Shown here piece after piece: positions 13,101 through 20,865 of a DNA stretch of 47,299 bases. Position numbers and translations under genes: made by a program. Under the pieces are notes generated by a model. That model had not been told where the DNA came from. It did not search any database and saw nothing but the letters and a program-made list of their open reading frames with translations. Position 1 is the stretch's first letter. Every line of letters begins with the position of its first letter. Origin of the DNA: a virus; the IMG/VR virus record IMGVR_UViG_3300027763_000087, positions 1 through 47,299 of that record. The stretch is one strand, 5' to 3'.

Positions 13101-14802
13101 AGAAATACCTGATGAATTATATGGTGATGATTGGGACAATGAATGGGATGGTGTTGATTTTGATGTTAAAATAGTTGGTAAAGTAAATGAAGTAGAAGAT
13201 GAATGGTCTGTTGAGGCACCTCGTGATTGGGATTACCAACAATTAAGTTTAGATGATACTATTACTCCTGAAATGTGGGATTTAAATAATCCTGAATTGG
13301 AAGACTACATTGATGATCCTACTGAAGATTGGAAAATTTTAGAACTGTATGCTAGTCGTGTAGGTAGTGATGCTTCAATTTTTATTCAATCACCTACTGG
13401 AGGTGAATTAGGTACTCAAATGGAAGAAATAAATAAACTTTTAAAACCAGGATATAAGATAGTTGTTAATAAATTAAATGAAGTAGATGAAGATGAATTT
13501 AATGTTGAAGCACCTGTAGACTGGAATAAAGAATACTTAACAGCAGGAGATATTATTACACCTAGTATGATAAAACCTAAATTACCTATTGATTATAGAT
13601 TTTACAAAAATAATACTAAAATTAAAAAAATAATGCCACAAAGACATGGAGATGGAATTTTAATTAATACTGTGTTTGTAGATCAAGATGGACATGATCT
13701 ACCATTTACTGATGACTTTCATTGGATTGAAGAATGGAATCATAAATTAATAGAACCATATACAATTAGTCCTGAAAAGAATTTTGGTAGTAGTTTAAAT
13801 GAATTACTTGATGATGAAGATGAGTTTAATGTAGAAGCACCTAAAGAATGGGATACCACTAATTTAGGAATAGGTGATATAATTGAGCCTTTTATGATTG
13901 AACCTAAAGCTCAAATTGATACTTACATAGAGAATATTCCTAAAATTTTAAAATTGATGAAAAAATATCCAACTGAAATTACAGATATTTATAATGAATT
14001 CAAGGGAATACAGTTGAAACTTCCACAATGGTCACCACTTAAATTTACTATGAAATTATCAGATATACAAAGTATTTTAAAACCAGGATATGAAATTAGT
14101 AAACCAAGTACTTTAGATGAAGTAGATGAAGATGAGTTCGATGTTGATGCACCTAAAGAATGGGACATTAAAGTACTCACTACAGGAGACATTTTAACTA
14201 ATGAACATTTAGGAACTGGTGGTAATACTGCTTATAAAATCATTGGATTTGAAGATAATAGAGTTAAAATTGAAAAAGGAAAAATACTTAAAAGAGATAC
14301 AGGAGATATTTTTGTTCCAAATACTCCATACATAACAACAATACCTTTAAGTACACTTCAAAGAAGACTAAATCCTGGTTATGTTATAGAACCTCCTACT
14401 ACTAAACTAAGTGAACTTTTAAAAGTAGATGATGAATTTGATGTAGTAGCACCTGATGAATGGAATGAATATGATAAAAACATAAGAGTAGTTATTGAAG
14501 CTGAAGTTTTTTCAGTTGATAATACTAATAATGCTAGTGAAGAATTAAGATGGACTACTGATAAAATTATTAATATTAATGAATTAGAAAATTATTCTTA
14601 TGATTTTAAACCATTTTTAGGAAGTCCTCTAGATGTAAAAGCTTTAAACCAATGGGTTGATACTATTGAATTTGACTGGTGGGACTTTATGTTGAATGAA
14701 GGATATGAACCTCATATAATTTATACTGATCCTAATTTTGAAGAAGGTGATGAAATTGAAGACATGAGTATAGTACATAAAGAGCTACTTCCTGCAGATT
14801 AA
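10120..14802 (+). CDS. 15-repeat acidic protein, putative head-packaged polyprotein
   Basis: The 1560-residue protein starts MEKVFDLHKWKEKQ, FLNE, then consists of fifteen units of about 90-120 residues. Each opens with [E/D]-[D/E]-[F/W]-[T/N/S/D]-V-x-A-P-x-[D/E]-W and usually continues with L-x-x-G-x-x-I-T-P-x-M-W and ends near LKPGYxI. Immediately before each unit stands an L-x-E-like motif: LNEQ, LSES, LDES, LNES (several), LRES, LYES, MNEN, VNEV, LNEV, LNEL, LDEV, LSEL. L/I-x-E is the cleavage rule of T4 prohead protease gp21. The protein is very acidic. Likely it is cut into about 15 small acidic proteins in the prohead; these could be scaffold, DNA mimics or anti-defence proteins. An uncut structural role is the alternative. 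Confidence 0.75.
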   Translation: MEKVFDLHKWKEKQLFLNEQDEDFTVDAPHEWDTIDLKDGDLIMPNMWQHNTNTNRLYVDITKPLIVKYYKSIVFGDDNVQLQDRNGEYEVIDVDKFNQTYLKPGFQFSVPGNLSESKEEDFTVDAPEEWGYENFNGNTEDYTDLENWARPILINAGIDLEYIDYYFIWMRNWGDSLEGFKNISPEQILQDFEEWKEYNVDEELDESTEEDFTVDAPDDWDTTDLRAGSTITPTMWNQNLGPDYNSIDDWIDDPTENQIIDDILKDDRGKVYVIFTGVNSNIQNVYTLTDFNNLLDPKYKVITNLNESEDDFNVDAPDDWNKEYLTVGSIIKPEMWDREKAIKAFDWWDDEERKWLDLPWEILRFTEVGNVRFAINDEYSRMFGLDFINTVLKPGFEITKELNESDEWSVEAPKDWDNIELKQGSTITPEMVDMSNIPENNLYWWEEKIIELNVGKIWKLDKEYIELKYKITDDEDHNYILMYTIDFLEILKPGYVLVLSDGTVLEKQDLNESTEDFTVDAPQDWDVEMLTVGSIITPEMWIPNIESEFTDTWNWETGLDITSIPWLITVVRKNEVVLRNNDVYGEMIFGFINEINNCLQPEYRITNDLNESIEDEFNVEAPDDWGTLNIGDRITPNMWNTDIKLKTPGSRIIKKTLNNMKQSTWTIEDLPLDDLDHVYLSTPGDETIISIDLLNNSLKPEYQIYNLKKLRESTDEFNVVAPKEWDNTELTVGSTITPEMWKPNAQWMFSSIDVSKPITIGKKSNPRIYLYLTDVKGRGTHINAGTLNKYLKRKYRVVDDEALYESEDEFNVEAPDDWNVKELGVGDEVTWDMFKTEELADHWMDDYDVKIIKNIYTRPIHPSAIVSLTKPNGESVGSWWLDSVERDLKSEYKIKVPDNMNENEDEWSVEAPKDWDNFDIEIRMSNTYTFFNIETDDEATVDEVKLVKTNSDELIKYFGDNIPYDSSQIEDLLYEKYFRDDDLQDFINQNEVVEEIPDELYGDDWDNEWDGVDFDVKIVGKVNEVEDEWSVEAPRDWDYQQLSLDDTITPEMWDLNNPELEDYIDDPTEDWKILELYASRVGSDASIFIQSPTGGELGTQMEEINKLLKPGYKIVVNKLNEVDEDEFNVEAPVDWNKEYLTAGDIITPSMIKPKLPIDYRFYKNNTKIKKIMPQRHGDGILINTVFVDQDGHDLPFTDDFHWIEEWNHKLIEPYTISPEKNFGSSLNELLDDEDEFNVEAPKEWDTTNLGIGDIIEPFMIEPKAQIDTYIENIPKILKLMKKYPTEITDIYNEFKGIQLKLPQWSPLKFTMKLSDIQSILKPGYEISKPSTLDEVDEDEFDVDAPKEWDIKVLTTGDILTNEHLGTGGNTAYKIIGFEDNRVKIEKGKILKRDTGDIFVPNTPYITTIPLSTLQRRLNPGYVIEPPTTKLSELLKVDDEFDVVAPDEWNEYDKNIRVVIEAEVFSVDNTNNASEELRWTTDKIININELENYSYDFKPFLGSPLDVKALNQWVDTIEFDWWDFMLNEGYEPHIIYTDPNFEEGDEIEDMSIVHKELLPAD
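10180..14500 (+). repeat. fifteen degenerate ~300-bp coding repeats
   Basis: Repeat starts fall near 10184, 10476, 10746, 11044, 11336, 11660, 11960, 12260, 12538, 12829, 13195, 13486, 13817, 14130 and 14430. Spacing is 270-366 bases, always in frame. DNA identity is moderate outside the opening motif, so expansion is old. Confidence 0.8.
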
Positions 14803-14805
14803 ATA

Positions 14806-14822
14806 ATATTTATTACCACATC
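14806..14822 (+). promoter_or_regulatory. late promoter motif
   Basis: ATATTTATTACCACATC directly before the ATG of 14823. Confidence 0.45.
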
Positions 14823-16160
14823 ATGATTAAACTTAGAAATCTTTTAAATGAAAGTCCTGCTCAACCAGCGCCAGCTAGACCTGAAAGAGCTCCTCAACCA
14901 GACGTAATGCCTGGTGCTCCTAAAACAAAACCTGAACCTCGTAGAAGAAGTACTCCAAATCCTAGTACTAGTCCAACACCTAGTCCTAAAGCTCAAACTA
15001 AAACTAAAGAAAGACCTCATCAAGCTCCAAAAGATGGTCCAAAACCAGGCCCAGTTGGTGAAGGCATAATGGATAAAATTGTAGCTAGATACAAATCTGA
15101 ATTTAATAAATTACATGAGGTTGACTATGAAAAAATCTTTGATCCTGAAACTGTAGGTAAATTAAAAGGCAGTGTCACTCAAAGAATGCAAGGTAAAAAT
15201 CCAATGCAATCAATGCAAACAATGATGCAACTTGCTCCTCAAATTGCTAGAATTGAAAGAGGATATGAAGATGTTTTAAGTGATTTAGCTAAATCAGTAG
15301 TATACGAAGCTTATCCTTATTTGAAATCTAATCAAGATATTATTGAAATTGACGCTCAAATAGTTTCTCAAAGTCAAGTACAAGACGCTTTACAACCTGA
15401 CAGTCCAAATGAAGAAGACATTGAAGACTTAGACGATACTGAAAAAGAAGATATTATGGGTGATATGAAAAAAAGACGTATTATCAATAGTATTACAGCA
15501 GGTGGAGCAATAGGAAGTAAAACAGCACATTATTTACAACAAGAATACTTAGACGTTATAGGTGATAATTTAAGTGACAAATACAGAGACATCAACCAAG
15601 CTTCTCTTGATATGATTGATTTTGTAGTTAGTCAAGGTAAACAAAACGCTCAAAGAATGGGTGGTAGTAAAGAAAGTAGTGTAGGTGCTGAAAGTGTATT
15701 TTGGGATTTTGAAAAAGAAAAATGGATTATTAAAGCAAGAGCAGTAAATTTTGCTGTGTTGATTCATGAAATTACAAAAGGAATGTATGAAATCATTAGT
15801 TTATTTGGTTTCAACAACTTAGAACGAGGTGAAAAAGTAGTAGGTAAAGTAGATAAATTATCTAATGAACCTGAAGACTTAGCTTATGGCCAAATGATTA
15901 GTAAAAATTTATTTGATTTAATCAATAAACTTGAAAGTAATGTTACACCAGATGAAAGAGACGACTTCTTACAAGACGTTTATAAACTACCTAATGAAGA
16001 ATTTATTAAACTAATTACTAATGTTATTAATAATAGAGTAGATACTAACCAAACAAACCAGTTAAAAGGTATGTTTAGTCAAATGAGACAAGACAAAACC
16101 GCAGATGATGCTGATAATAGTTTGTTTGAAAGACTACAAAGAATGGCAGGAATTAGATAA
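14823..16160 (+). CDS. leader-bearing structural or core protein (445 aa)
   Basis: Leader MIKLRNLLNE, then a long P/A/K-rich disordered segment (residues 11-80), a helical middle part with QSMQTMMQLAPQIARIERGYEDVL, an acidic hinge (NEEDIEDLDDTEKEDIMGD), and a conserved-looking part with KARAVNFAVLIHEITKGMYEIISLFGF. It ends LFERLQRMAGIR, where M-x-L-A-G-I or RMAGI recurs in other proteins of this genome. HEITK lacks the second H of HExxH, so it is probably not a metalloprotease. Its place between cargo-like genes and a terminator, with its own late promoter motif, suggests a head-core or internal protein. I cannot name the family. Confidence 0.65.
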   Translation: MIKLRNLLNESPAQPAPARPERAPQPDVMPGAPKTKPEPRRRSTPNPSTSPTPSPKAQTKTKERPHQAPKDGPKPGPVGEGIMDKIVARYKSEFNKLHEVDYEKIFDPETVGKLKGSVTQRMQGKNPMQSMQTMMQLAPQIARIERGYEDVLSDLAKSVVYEAYPYLKSNQDIIEIDAQIVSQSQVQDALQPDSPNEEDIEDLDDTEKEDIMGDMKKRRIINSITAGGAIGSKTAHYLQQEYLDVIGDNLSDKYRDINQASLDMIDFVVSQGKQNAQRMGGSKESSVGAESVFWDFEKEKWIIKARAVNFAVLIHEITKGMYEIISLFGFNNLERGEKVVGKVDKLSNEPEDLAYGQMISKNLFDLINKLESNVTPDERDDFLQDVYKLPNEEFIKLITNVINNRVDTNQTNQLKGMFSQMRQDKTADDADNSLFERLQRMAGIR

Positions 16161-16187
16161 ATTTATCATTTATCCGTAAAATACTTT

Positions 16188-16217
16188 GGTAGGGAGTTTG
16201 GCTTCCTACCTTTTTTT
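16188..16217 (+). terminator. strong rho-independent terminator
   Basis: GGTAGGGAG pairs with CTTCCTACC over 9 bp (one G-T) around TTTGG, followed by seven T. It separates the late leader-bearing block from the next small genes. Confidence 0.9.
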
Positions 16218-16220
16218 CCT

Positions 16221-16226
16221 TATACT
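16221..16226 (+). promoter_or_regulatory. TATACT promoter six bases before ATG
   Basis: TATACT, then AGTCTT, then ATG at 16233. With normal -10 to +1 spacing the transcript would begin at the start codon. Confidence 0.45.
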
Positions 16227-16232
16227 AGTCTT

Positions 16233-16475
16233 ATGTCAAGTAATGTAGATATTGAAAGCGTTAAAAAATGGATCAGTGAATTAGTAAAAATTGATGGATA
16301 CAATATATATTATCATCCAGAAAACATAGATCGACCTTATTATAAAGTTAAAATAGGAAAATTTTATAACCATAAAAGATACTATGTAAAAACATTAAAT
16401 GAACAAAAATACATCACATACCAGAAAAAAAATGAAATAACATTATTTGAAGTAGGTACCTATAATATTATATAA
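16233..16475 (+). CDS. small hypothetical protein (80 aa)
   Basis: The 80-residue protein has an N-terminal helix (DIESVKKWISELV) followed by Y- and K-rich strands (GYNIYYHPENIDR, YYKVKIGKFYNHKRYYVKTL). It looks like a compact alpha/beta or beta-sheet domain without catalytic motif. It stands alone between the terminator at 16188 and the promoter at 16501. Function unknown. Confidence 0.6.
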   Translation: MSSNVDIESVKKWISELVKIDGYNIYYHPENIDRPYYKVKIGKFYNHKRYYVKTLNEQKYITYQKKNEITLFEVGTYNII

Positions 16476-16500
16476 ACTTGGCTTTCTTAAAAAACTTTAT

Positions 16501-16506
16501 TATACT
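16501..16506 (+). promoter_or_regulatory. TATACT promoter six bases before ATG
   Basis: TTTATTATACTATAATT precedes the ATG at 16513; TATACT lies six bases from it. It drives the glutaredoxin-to-sigma-factor operon. Confidence 0.5.
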
Positions 16507-16512
16507 ATAATT

Positions 16513-16833
16513 ATGATAGAACTAATAGATACTATTAAACAATACCAACTAAAAAATGGTAGTGAATTTGATCCTCAAATCATTCTATTTAAACTTTCTA
16601 ACTGTGCTGTTTGTAAGTCATTAGAAAATGAATTAATGGTTGATGGATGGAGCTATGAAACATTTGACTGTTTAAATACTAAACACTCAGATATAGCAGA
16701 CATGTTAGAAGAAACACTTCAAACTAATACTTATCCTATAATTTGTATTACTTATCCAGAACCTAAAATCTTAACTATTCAAGACTTTGATACTAACAAA
16801 TCAGTTTATAAACAATTAACATCATATCTATGA
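16513..16833 (+). CDS. glutaredoxin/thioredoxin-like protein
   Basis: The 106-residue protein has a thioredoxin fold: beta strand QIILFKLSN, active-site C31-A-V-C34, helix, and the TYPIICITYPEP segment with the cis-proline of thioredoxins. Length and CxxC fit glutaredoxin; such phage enzymes reduce ribonucleotide reductase, as T4 NrdC does. It overlaps the next gene by four bases and starts an operon ending with the late sigma factor, so its expression precedes the structural genes. The substrate cannot be read from the sequence. Confidence 0.75.
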   Translation: MIELIDTIKQYQLKNGSEFDPQIILFKLSNCAVCKSLENELMVDGWSYETFDCLNTKHSDIADMLEETLQTNTYPIICITYPEPKILTIQDFDTNKSVYKQLTSYL

Positions 16834-17024
16834 GATACAGAATACAATATCAAGAAATTTTAAGCACAATTGAATCCTCAGCAAAGGGATTAGAATTCTT
16901 CCTTAAAACAAGACCTTCAAACCAACGTGATCAAGAAGACATGGCACGTTTAATGTACCAACTACATTCAGCTATTGATCAAGCAAGAACTTATATCAAT
17001 AACGAACCAGAATTCAATCAATAA
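16830..17024 (+). CDS. small helical hypothetical protein (64 aa)
   Basis: The 64-residue protein consists of two probable helices (YQEILSTIESSAKGLEFFL and EDMARLMYQLHSAIDQARTYI). It overlaps the genes on both sides (by four bases and by one), so it is co-translated with the glutaredoxin-like and HD proteins. No family recognised. Confidence 0.6.
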   Translation: MRYRIQYQEILSTIESSAKGLEFFLKTRPSNQRDQEDMARLMYQLHSAIDQARTYINNEPEFNQ

Positions 17025-17794
17025 TGAATAACATCAAATTAACTCCAGAACAAATTTTAGAAAATTGGAATCGTTTTCTCTCAACTATAGATCAATACGT
17101 ATCCTCACCTCGAAAAGAACAATTATTAGGTTTTTATCAGAAGTATGAGGAACGATTTTGTTTAATGCCAGCGAGTCACAAGCGTGAATATCACAACTGT
17201 TTCGAGGGAGGATACATTGATCATGTACTTAGAGTAGTAGATGCCGCTTTAGAATTAGATAAAGTATGGAGACAATTTGGTGTTAAAGATACTTATAGTA
17301 CTGAAGAATTAGTGTTTAGTGCTATTAATCACGACTTAGGAAAATTTGGAGACTTAGAAAATCCAGCAGTATTAGATAATACTGATCAATGGCGTAGGGA
17401 AAAATTAGGAGAAATGTATATGTTTAATCAAAAATTAACTTATATGTCTGTTCCTGATAGAGGTATTTGGTTGTTAAACGAATTAGGAATTAAAATGACT
17501 CAAAATGAAACATTAACAATTAAATTACATGATGGTCTTTATGATCCAGCTAATGAACCTTACTTAAAATCTTGGTCTCCAGAAACTAAGCCTCGTACTA
17601 GTTTAATATTTATTTTACATCAGGCTGATTTATTAGCAGCTAGAGTAGAATTTGAAAATGAGTGGTTAGATAGTTTTCAAGTTCCTAAACAAGAAAAAGT
17701 GAAAACAGTAAATAAACAATCAAGTCAAGAAAAAGCTATTAGAAATTTAGGTTCTAAAAACAATACTTTTGCTGACATGTTAAAAAATCTATAA
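17024..17794 (+). CDS. HD-domain phosphohydrolase
   Basis: The 256-residue protein carries the H...HD...D set: HNCFEGGYIDHVLRV (H57 and H67 region), INHDLGKFG (H103-D104) and LHQADLLAARVE (D near 208). HD enzymes hydrolyse phosphate esters, often nucleotides; related proteins with the GGYxDHVxRV...HDLGK pattern are widespread in T4-like phages of aquatic bacteria. The substrate is unknown; dNTP or signalling-nucleotide hydrolysis are the usual options. It sits in the middle operon with a redox protein and the late sigma factor. Confidence 0.85.
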   Translation: MNNIKLTPEQILENWNRFLSTIDQYVSSPRKEQLLGFYQKYEERFCLMPASHKREYHNCFEGGYIDHVLRVVDAALELDKVWRQFGVKDTYSTEELVFSAINHDLGKFGDLENPAVLDNTDQWRREKLGEMYMFNQKLTYMSVPDRGIWLLNELGIKMTQNETLTIKLHDGLYDPANEPYLKSWSPETKPRTSLIFILHQADLLAARVEFENEWLDSFQVPKQEKVKTVNKQSSQEKAIRNLGSKNNTFADMLKNL

Positions 17795-17795
17795 T

Positions 17796-18059
17796 ATGGT
17801 TTGGATAATTAATATTGGACTGTGGATTTTAAGTATAATGGTTTATATCATTATTACCCAGTACCGTAGAAACGAAAAATTAGAAAAAATAGCTCAACAA
17901 CAAGCTGAGTATATTGAAACAACTCGTAAATCTATTGATCAAATTACTAAAACATTTGATGTAATTGATCAGCAAAATTTATTTAGAGCTAATGATTATA
18001 TAGGTCAAATGTGGATTGATTTGAAGGAATTGAATGAGACCTTAAAAAACTTTAAATAA
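17796..18059 (+). CDS. membrane-anchored coiled-coil protein (87 aa)
   Basis: The protein opens with a hydrophobic segment (VWIINIGLWILSIMVYIIIT, residues 2-21) and continues with a charged helix (RRNEKLEKIAQQQAEYIETTRK) and more helix to the end. It is probably a single-pass membrane protein with a cytoplasmic coiled coil. The gene is one base after the HD gene's stop and its last base overlaps the sigma-factor start. Similar small anchored proteins in phages include spanin-like and membrane-remodelling factors, but nothing here is specific. Confidence 0.65.
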   Translation: MVWIINIGLWILSIMVYIIITQYRRNEKLEKIAQQQAEYIETTRKSIDQITKTFDVIDQQNLFRANDYIGQMWIDLKELNETLKNFK

Positions 18060-18805
18060 TGAGTACTTTAGATCCAAACATATACACTAAAAAAGGAACA
18101 CTTAGAAAACGTAAACCAAAAAAGAGTAGAAATTATTTTACTCAAGACACTGAAGACGCTATTATAGAATACTTAATTACTGAAGACGATTATTTAAGAA
18201 ATAAAATATACAGAGAAAGAATTCATTATGCTTTCACTAAATTAACAGAAAATTTAATTCATACTTACAAATACTACTATACAGATAATTACAGTATTCC
18301 TGAAATACAACATGATGCTATTATTTTCTTATTAGAACGTTTGAAAAAATTCAAACCAGGTAAAGGAAAAGCATACAGTTACTTTGGAACTATAGCTAAA
18401 CGTTATTTTATATTTAATAATCAAAATAATTATAAAAAATTAAAATCACATTCAGATGTTGATGAAGTTAATGATGATAAAGAAGTATCTAAAGAATTTG
18501 TTGCTCAAGAAAAAAACACAGATTTAAGTGATTTTATAGATGTTTATGTTATGTATATTGAAACTTATATAGATAAATTATTTCCTAAAGACAAAGATCA
18601 AAAAATAGTTGACGCAGTTTTAGAAATATTCCGTAAAAGAGAAAATATAGATATTTTCAATAAAAAAGCATTTTATATCTTTATTAAAGAAATGATTGAC
18701 TGTGATACAACTCAAATAACTAAAATTATTAAACGAATGAAAGTATTGTATGTTGATCTTTATAGTCAGTATCAAACTACAGGTGTGGTTAAAAAACTTC
18801 AATAA
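18059..18805 (+). CDS. 55: late-transcription sigma factor, T4 gp55-like
   Basis: The 248-residue protein has a basic start, then a sigma region 2-like domain: YLITEDDYLRNKIYRERI, HDAIIFLLERLKKFKPGKGK, and AYSYFGTIAKRYFIFNNQNNY. F-x-P-x-K-G-K-A-x-S-Y-F-G-T-I-A-K is the signature of gp55-type factors in T4-like phages, which direct host RNA polymerase to late promoters with the clamp and gp33. The protein is longer than T4 gp55 (185 residues). It is last in a middle-type operon, just upstream of the first baseplate block, whose start carries a late motif (18810). It probably recognises the ATATTTATC motif family (inference). Confidence 0.82.
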   Translation: MSTLDPNIYTKKGTLRKRKPKKSRNYFTQDTEDAIIEYLITEDDYLRNKIYRERIHYAFTKLTENLIHTYKYYYTDNYSIPEIQHDAIIFLLERLKKFKPGKGKAYSYFGTIAKRYFIFNNQNNYKKLKSHSDVDEVNDDKEVSKEFVAQEKNTDLSDFIDVYVMYIETYIDKLFPKDKDQKIVDAVLEIFRKRENIDIFNKKAFYIFIKEMIDCDTTQITKIIKRMKVLYVDLYSQYQTTGVVKKLQ

Positions 18806-18809
18806 ATCT

Positions 18810-18822
18810 ATATTTATCGTAA
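18810..18822 (+). promoter_or_regulatory. late promoter motif (fused to ATG)
   Basis: ATATTTATCGTAA directly before the ATG of 18823; same 13 bases as at 8212. Confidence 0.55.
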
Positions 18823-19161
18823 ATGGATTACAATAAAGAAATTTTCAAAGGAAAAACTATAGCTAAGTTAATGGAAGAAGCTTATAAAGACAAAAAAGAT
18901 AAGCAAGAAAAACTTAGTGGATTAATTATGCAATTAAAAGACATGATTAATGACTCTGGAGATGCTGTGATGATGGTTCCTTTAATTAAGGAATACATGG
19001 ATTTAAGTATTAAAAATGATGATGTTTTACTAAAACTTTTAGGTATTATCCAAAAAATAGAAGCTGTTGGTGCTAAAGCAATTGAAGACAACGGTGGAGT
19101 AATGTCTGAAAGAGACAAACAATTATTATTTGAAAGTTTAGACGGTTTAGGAATAGAATAA
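18823..19161 (+). CDS. helical hypothetical protein of the baseplate block (112 aa)
   Basis: The 112-residue helical protein includes KTIAKLMEEAYKDKKDKQEK, VMMVPLIKEYMDLSIKNDD and DGLGIE at the end. The MxPLIKEYxxxSxKND pattern is familiar from uncharacterised proteins next to baseplate genes in T4-like phages. It opens the first late structural operon and abuts the spike genes; a chaperone or baseplate-assembly role is plausible but unproven. Confidence 0.6.
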   Translation: MDYNKEIFKGKTIAKLMEEAYKDKKDKQEKLSGLIMQLKDMINDSGDAVMMVPLIKEYMDLSIKNDDVLLKLLGIIQKIEAVGAKAIEDNGGVMSERDKQLLFESLDGLGIE

Positions 19162-19162
19162 T

Positions 19163-19645
19163 ATGCCAAGTATAGGTGGAATAAATACTGGAGGGATATT
19201 AATTCCTAGTTCAACTATAAGTAGTTATAATAACTCTTATGGTAATACTAATACTCAAAATAATAATGATTTAAATTTATATAGAGTAACAGTATTATAT
19301 GATGATCATTCTATATCTGTTGAAACTCTTAGTCCAACTAATTACAGTAAATCAGAGTTAGGTTCAGGATCAAATAACAGATATTATCCATATGATGCTA
19401 ATATTTCAAGATTTCCTAAAATAGGAGAAATTGTTGAATTAAAACTTATGCCTACTCCTAAAGAATTTTCTAATAGTAATAAATCTTCAAGACGAGTATT
19501 TGGATATGTTCGAGCTGTAAATGTTTGGAATAATTTAAATACAAATAAAATTTTAGATCCAAGTGTTCCTGGAAATAATTCTAATGAAAAAACAGTTAAT
19601 ATAAATACTAAAAATTATCAAAATTCACTTAATGGATTTGTTTAA
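19163..19645 (+). CDS. baseplate spike OB-fold-like protein
   Basis: The 160-residue protein has a G/S/N-rich start and a beta-rich core (YRVTVLYDDHSISVETL, ISRFPKIGEIVELKLMPTP, RRVFGYVRAVNVW). P-K-I-G-E-I-V-x-L with flanking strands looks like an OB barrel, as at the N-terminus of T4 gp5. It overlaps by one base a gene with a lysozyme-like domain, which is followed by a gene with a spike-like beta-helix; together they mirror the three parts of T4 gp5. Assignment rests on this order and the strand pattern. Confidence 0.5.
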   Translation: MPSIGGINTGGILIPSSTISSYNNSYGNTNTQNNNDLNLYRVTVLYDDHSISVETLSPTNYSKSELGSGSNNRYYPYDANISRFPKIGEIVELKLMPTPKEFSNSNKSSRRVFGYVRAVNVWNNLNTNKILDPSVPGNNSNEKTVNINTKNYQNSLNGFV

Positions 19646-20865
19646 TGGCTAATGAAATAAATAGTAAATTTATAAAAGTTTCACCTGGTACTACAAGAAT
19701 ACAAGGTGATGGGGGTGCTTATATTGGTATTGATGAAACTAATAATATATTCATTGGAGTACCTAGTGAAACATCTCAATCAATGGCTTCTGTAGATGCT
19801 GATACTTCACCTTCTTTTTTTGGTATAATAAGTGATGAAAATACTCCTAATATACAATCAATTACTGTTTTTCCTTCTAATAATTTTCATACCATAAATT
19901 TCAATCAAACTTCTATTGATACAAGTTATACTACACCATTAATAACTGAAGAAAATTCACCATCTTCAGTAGTAAATGCCACAGAATCTATTCAATTAAA
20001 TACAATATCTAATGTAACTGAATCTATTCTTCAATCTCCAGAATTAATTTTAAATGAAGAATTATTTCTTCCTGATATTGAAGCTGAATTGTTTAACTTA
20101 TATAATACTGGATCTATTTTAGAAGATTATTATATAGGAATTTCTGATGAAGAACAAAGACAAATTTCACAAGCACTTAGAAATCCAACAGAAATAGGAC
20201 CAATAGGTAATATAAGTGTTAGATCTAAACGTAGGTTACCAACTAAACCTTCTGAGGTAAATCCACCTCCAGTATGGGGTAAACTAATGAAATTAAATTA
20301 TGAAAAAGCTTTAAATAATATAAATTCATTTCCGTCTTTAAATAAATATTCTAAAGGTTTAAAAGTAATCGCTGCGATAACAGCTACTCAAGAAGGGTGG
20401 AATCTACCTAGTAGTACACAACATTTACTTCATAATCCTGGTAATCTAAGAGGTGGAGGAGATTTAGGAAAAAAAAATATTGGTGATTTGGGATTATTTG
20501 CTAATTTTAGTACATATGATAAAGGATGGACAGCTATGATGAATAGCATAATACAATTATTTAATGGAAATGACGTAAGATTAAATTATGATACTGGAAC
20601 TAAATGGATAAATTGGTTTATAGATAAAGATAATAATTGGTATAAAGATAATAATATACCTTACAAACCAATATCAAAATCAATGCCAAATTATTCATCT
20701 AAAAACGGTAATCCTCCTACATTTAGACAATTTTATAATATATATGCTCCTTGGAGTGATGGAAATAATCCAACAACATATGCTGGAAATGTAGCTTATA
20801 CTTTAGGTATAGCTTTAAATAAAAAAGTAAATGTAGATGATACTATACTTAATTATACTAAATAA
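19645..20865 (+). CDS. baseplate-associated peptidoglycan hydrolase, gp5-lysozyme-like part
   Basis: The 406-residue protein has a beta-rich N-terminus (FIKVSPGTTRIQGDGGAYI, DETNNIFIG), a long S/T/N/E-rich linker, and a C-terminal domain from about residue 195. That domain has AAITATQEGW, HNPGNLRGGGDLG, LGLFANFSTYDKGWTAMMNS and YNIYAPWSDGNNP. NPGNLR...G.FA.F.T...GW.A is the signature of a phage lysozyme-like or glucosaminidase-like domain; E in TQEGW may be catalytic. It would open the cell wall during injection. The linker and beta part may bind the spike trimer. It overlaps both neighbours by one base. Confidence 0.65.
   Translation: MANEINSKFIKVSPGTTRIQGDGGAYIGIDETNNIFIGVPSETSQSMASVDADTSPSFFGIISDENTPNIQSITVFPSNNFHTINFNQTSIDTSYTTPLITEENSPSSVVNATESIQLNTISNVTESILQSPELILNEELFLPDIEAELFNLYNTGSILEDYYIGISDEEQRQISQALRNPTEIGPIGNISVRSKRRLPTKPSEVNPPPVWGKLMKLNYEKALNNINSFPSLNKYSKGLKVIAAITATQEGWNLPSSTQHLLHNPGNLRGGGDLGKKNIGDLGLFANFSTYDKGWTAMMNSIIQLFNGNDVRLNYDTGTKWINWFIDKDNNWYKDNNIPYKPISKSMPNYSSKNGNPPTFRQFYNIYAPWSDGNNPTTYAGNVAYTLGIALNKKVNVDDTILNYTK

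Noticed and set aside
15760-15790. Metalloprotease motif in the 445-residue protein (IHEITK)
   Set aside because: The second histidine of HExxH is missing and no further ligand is evident.
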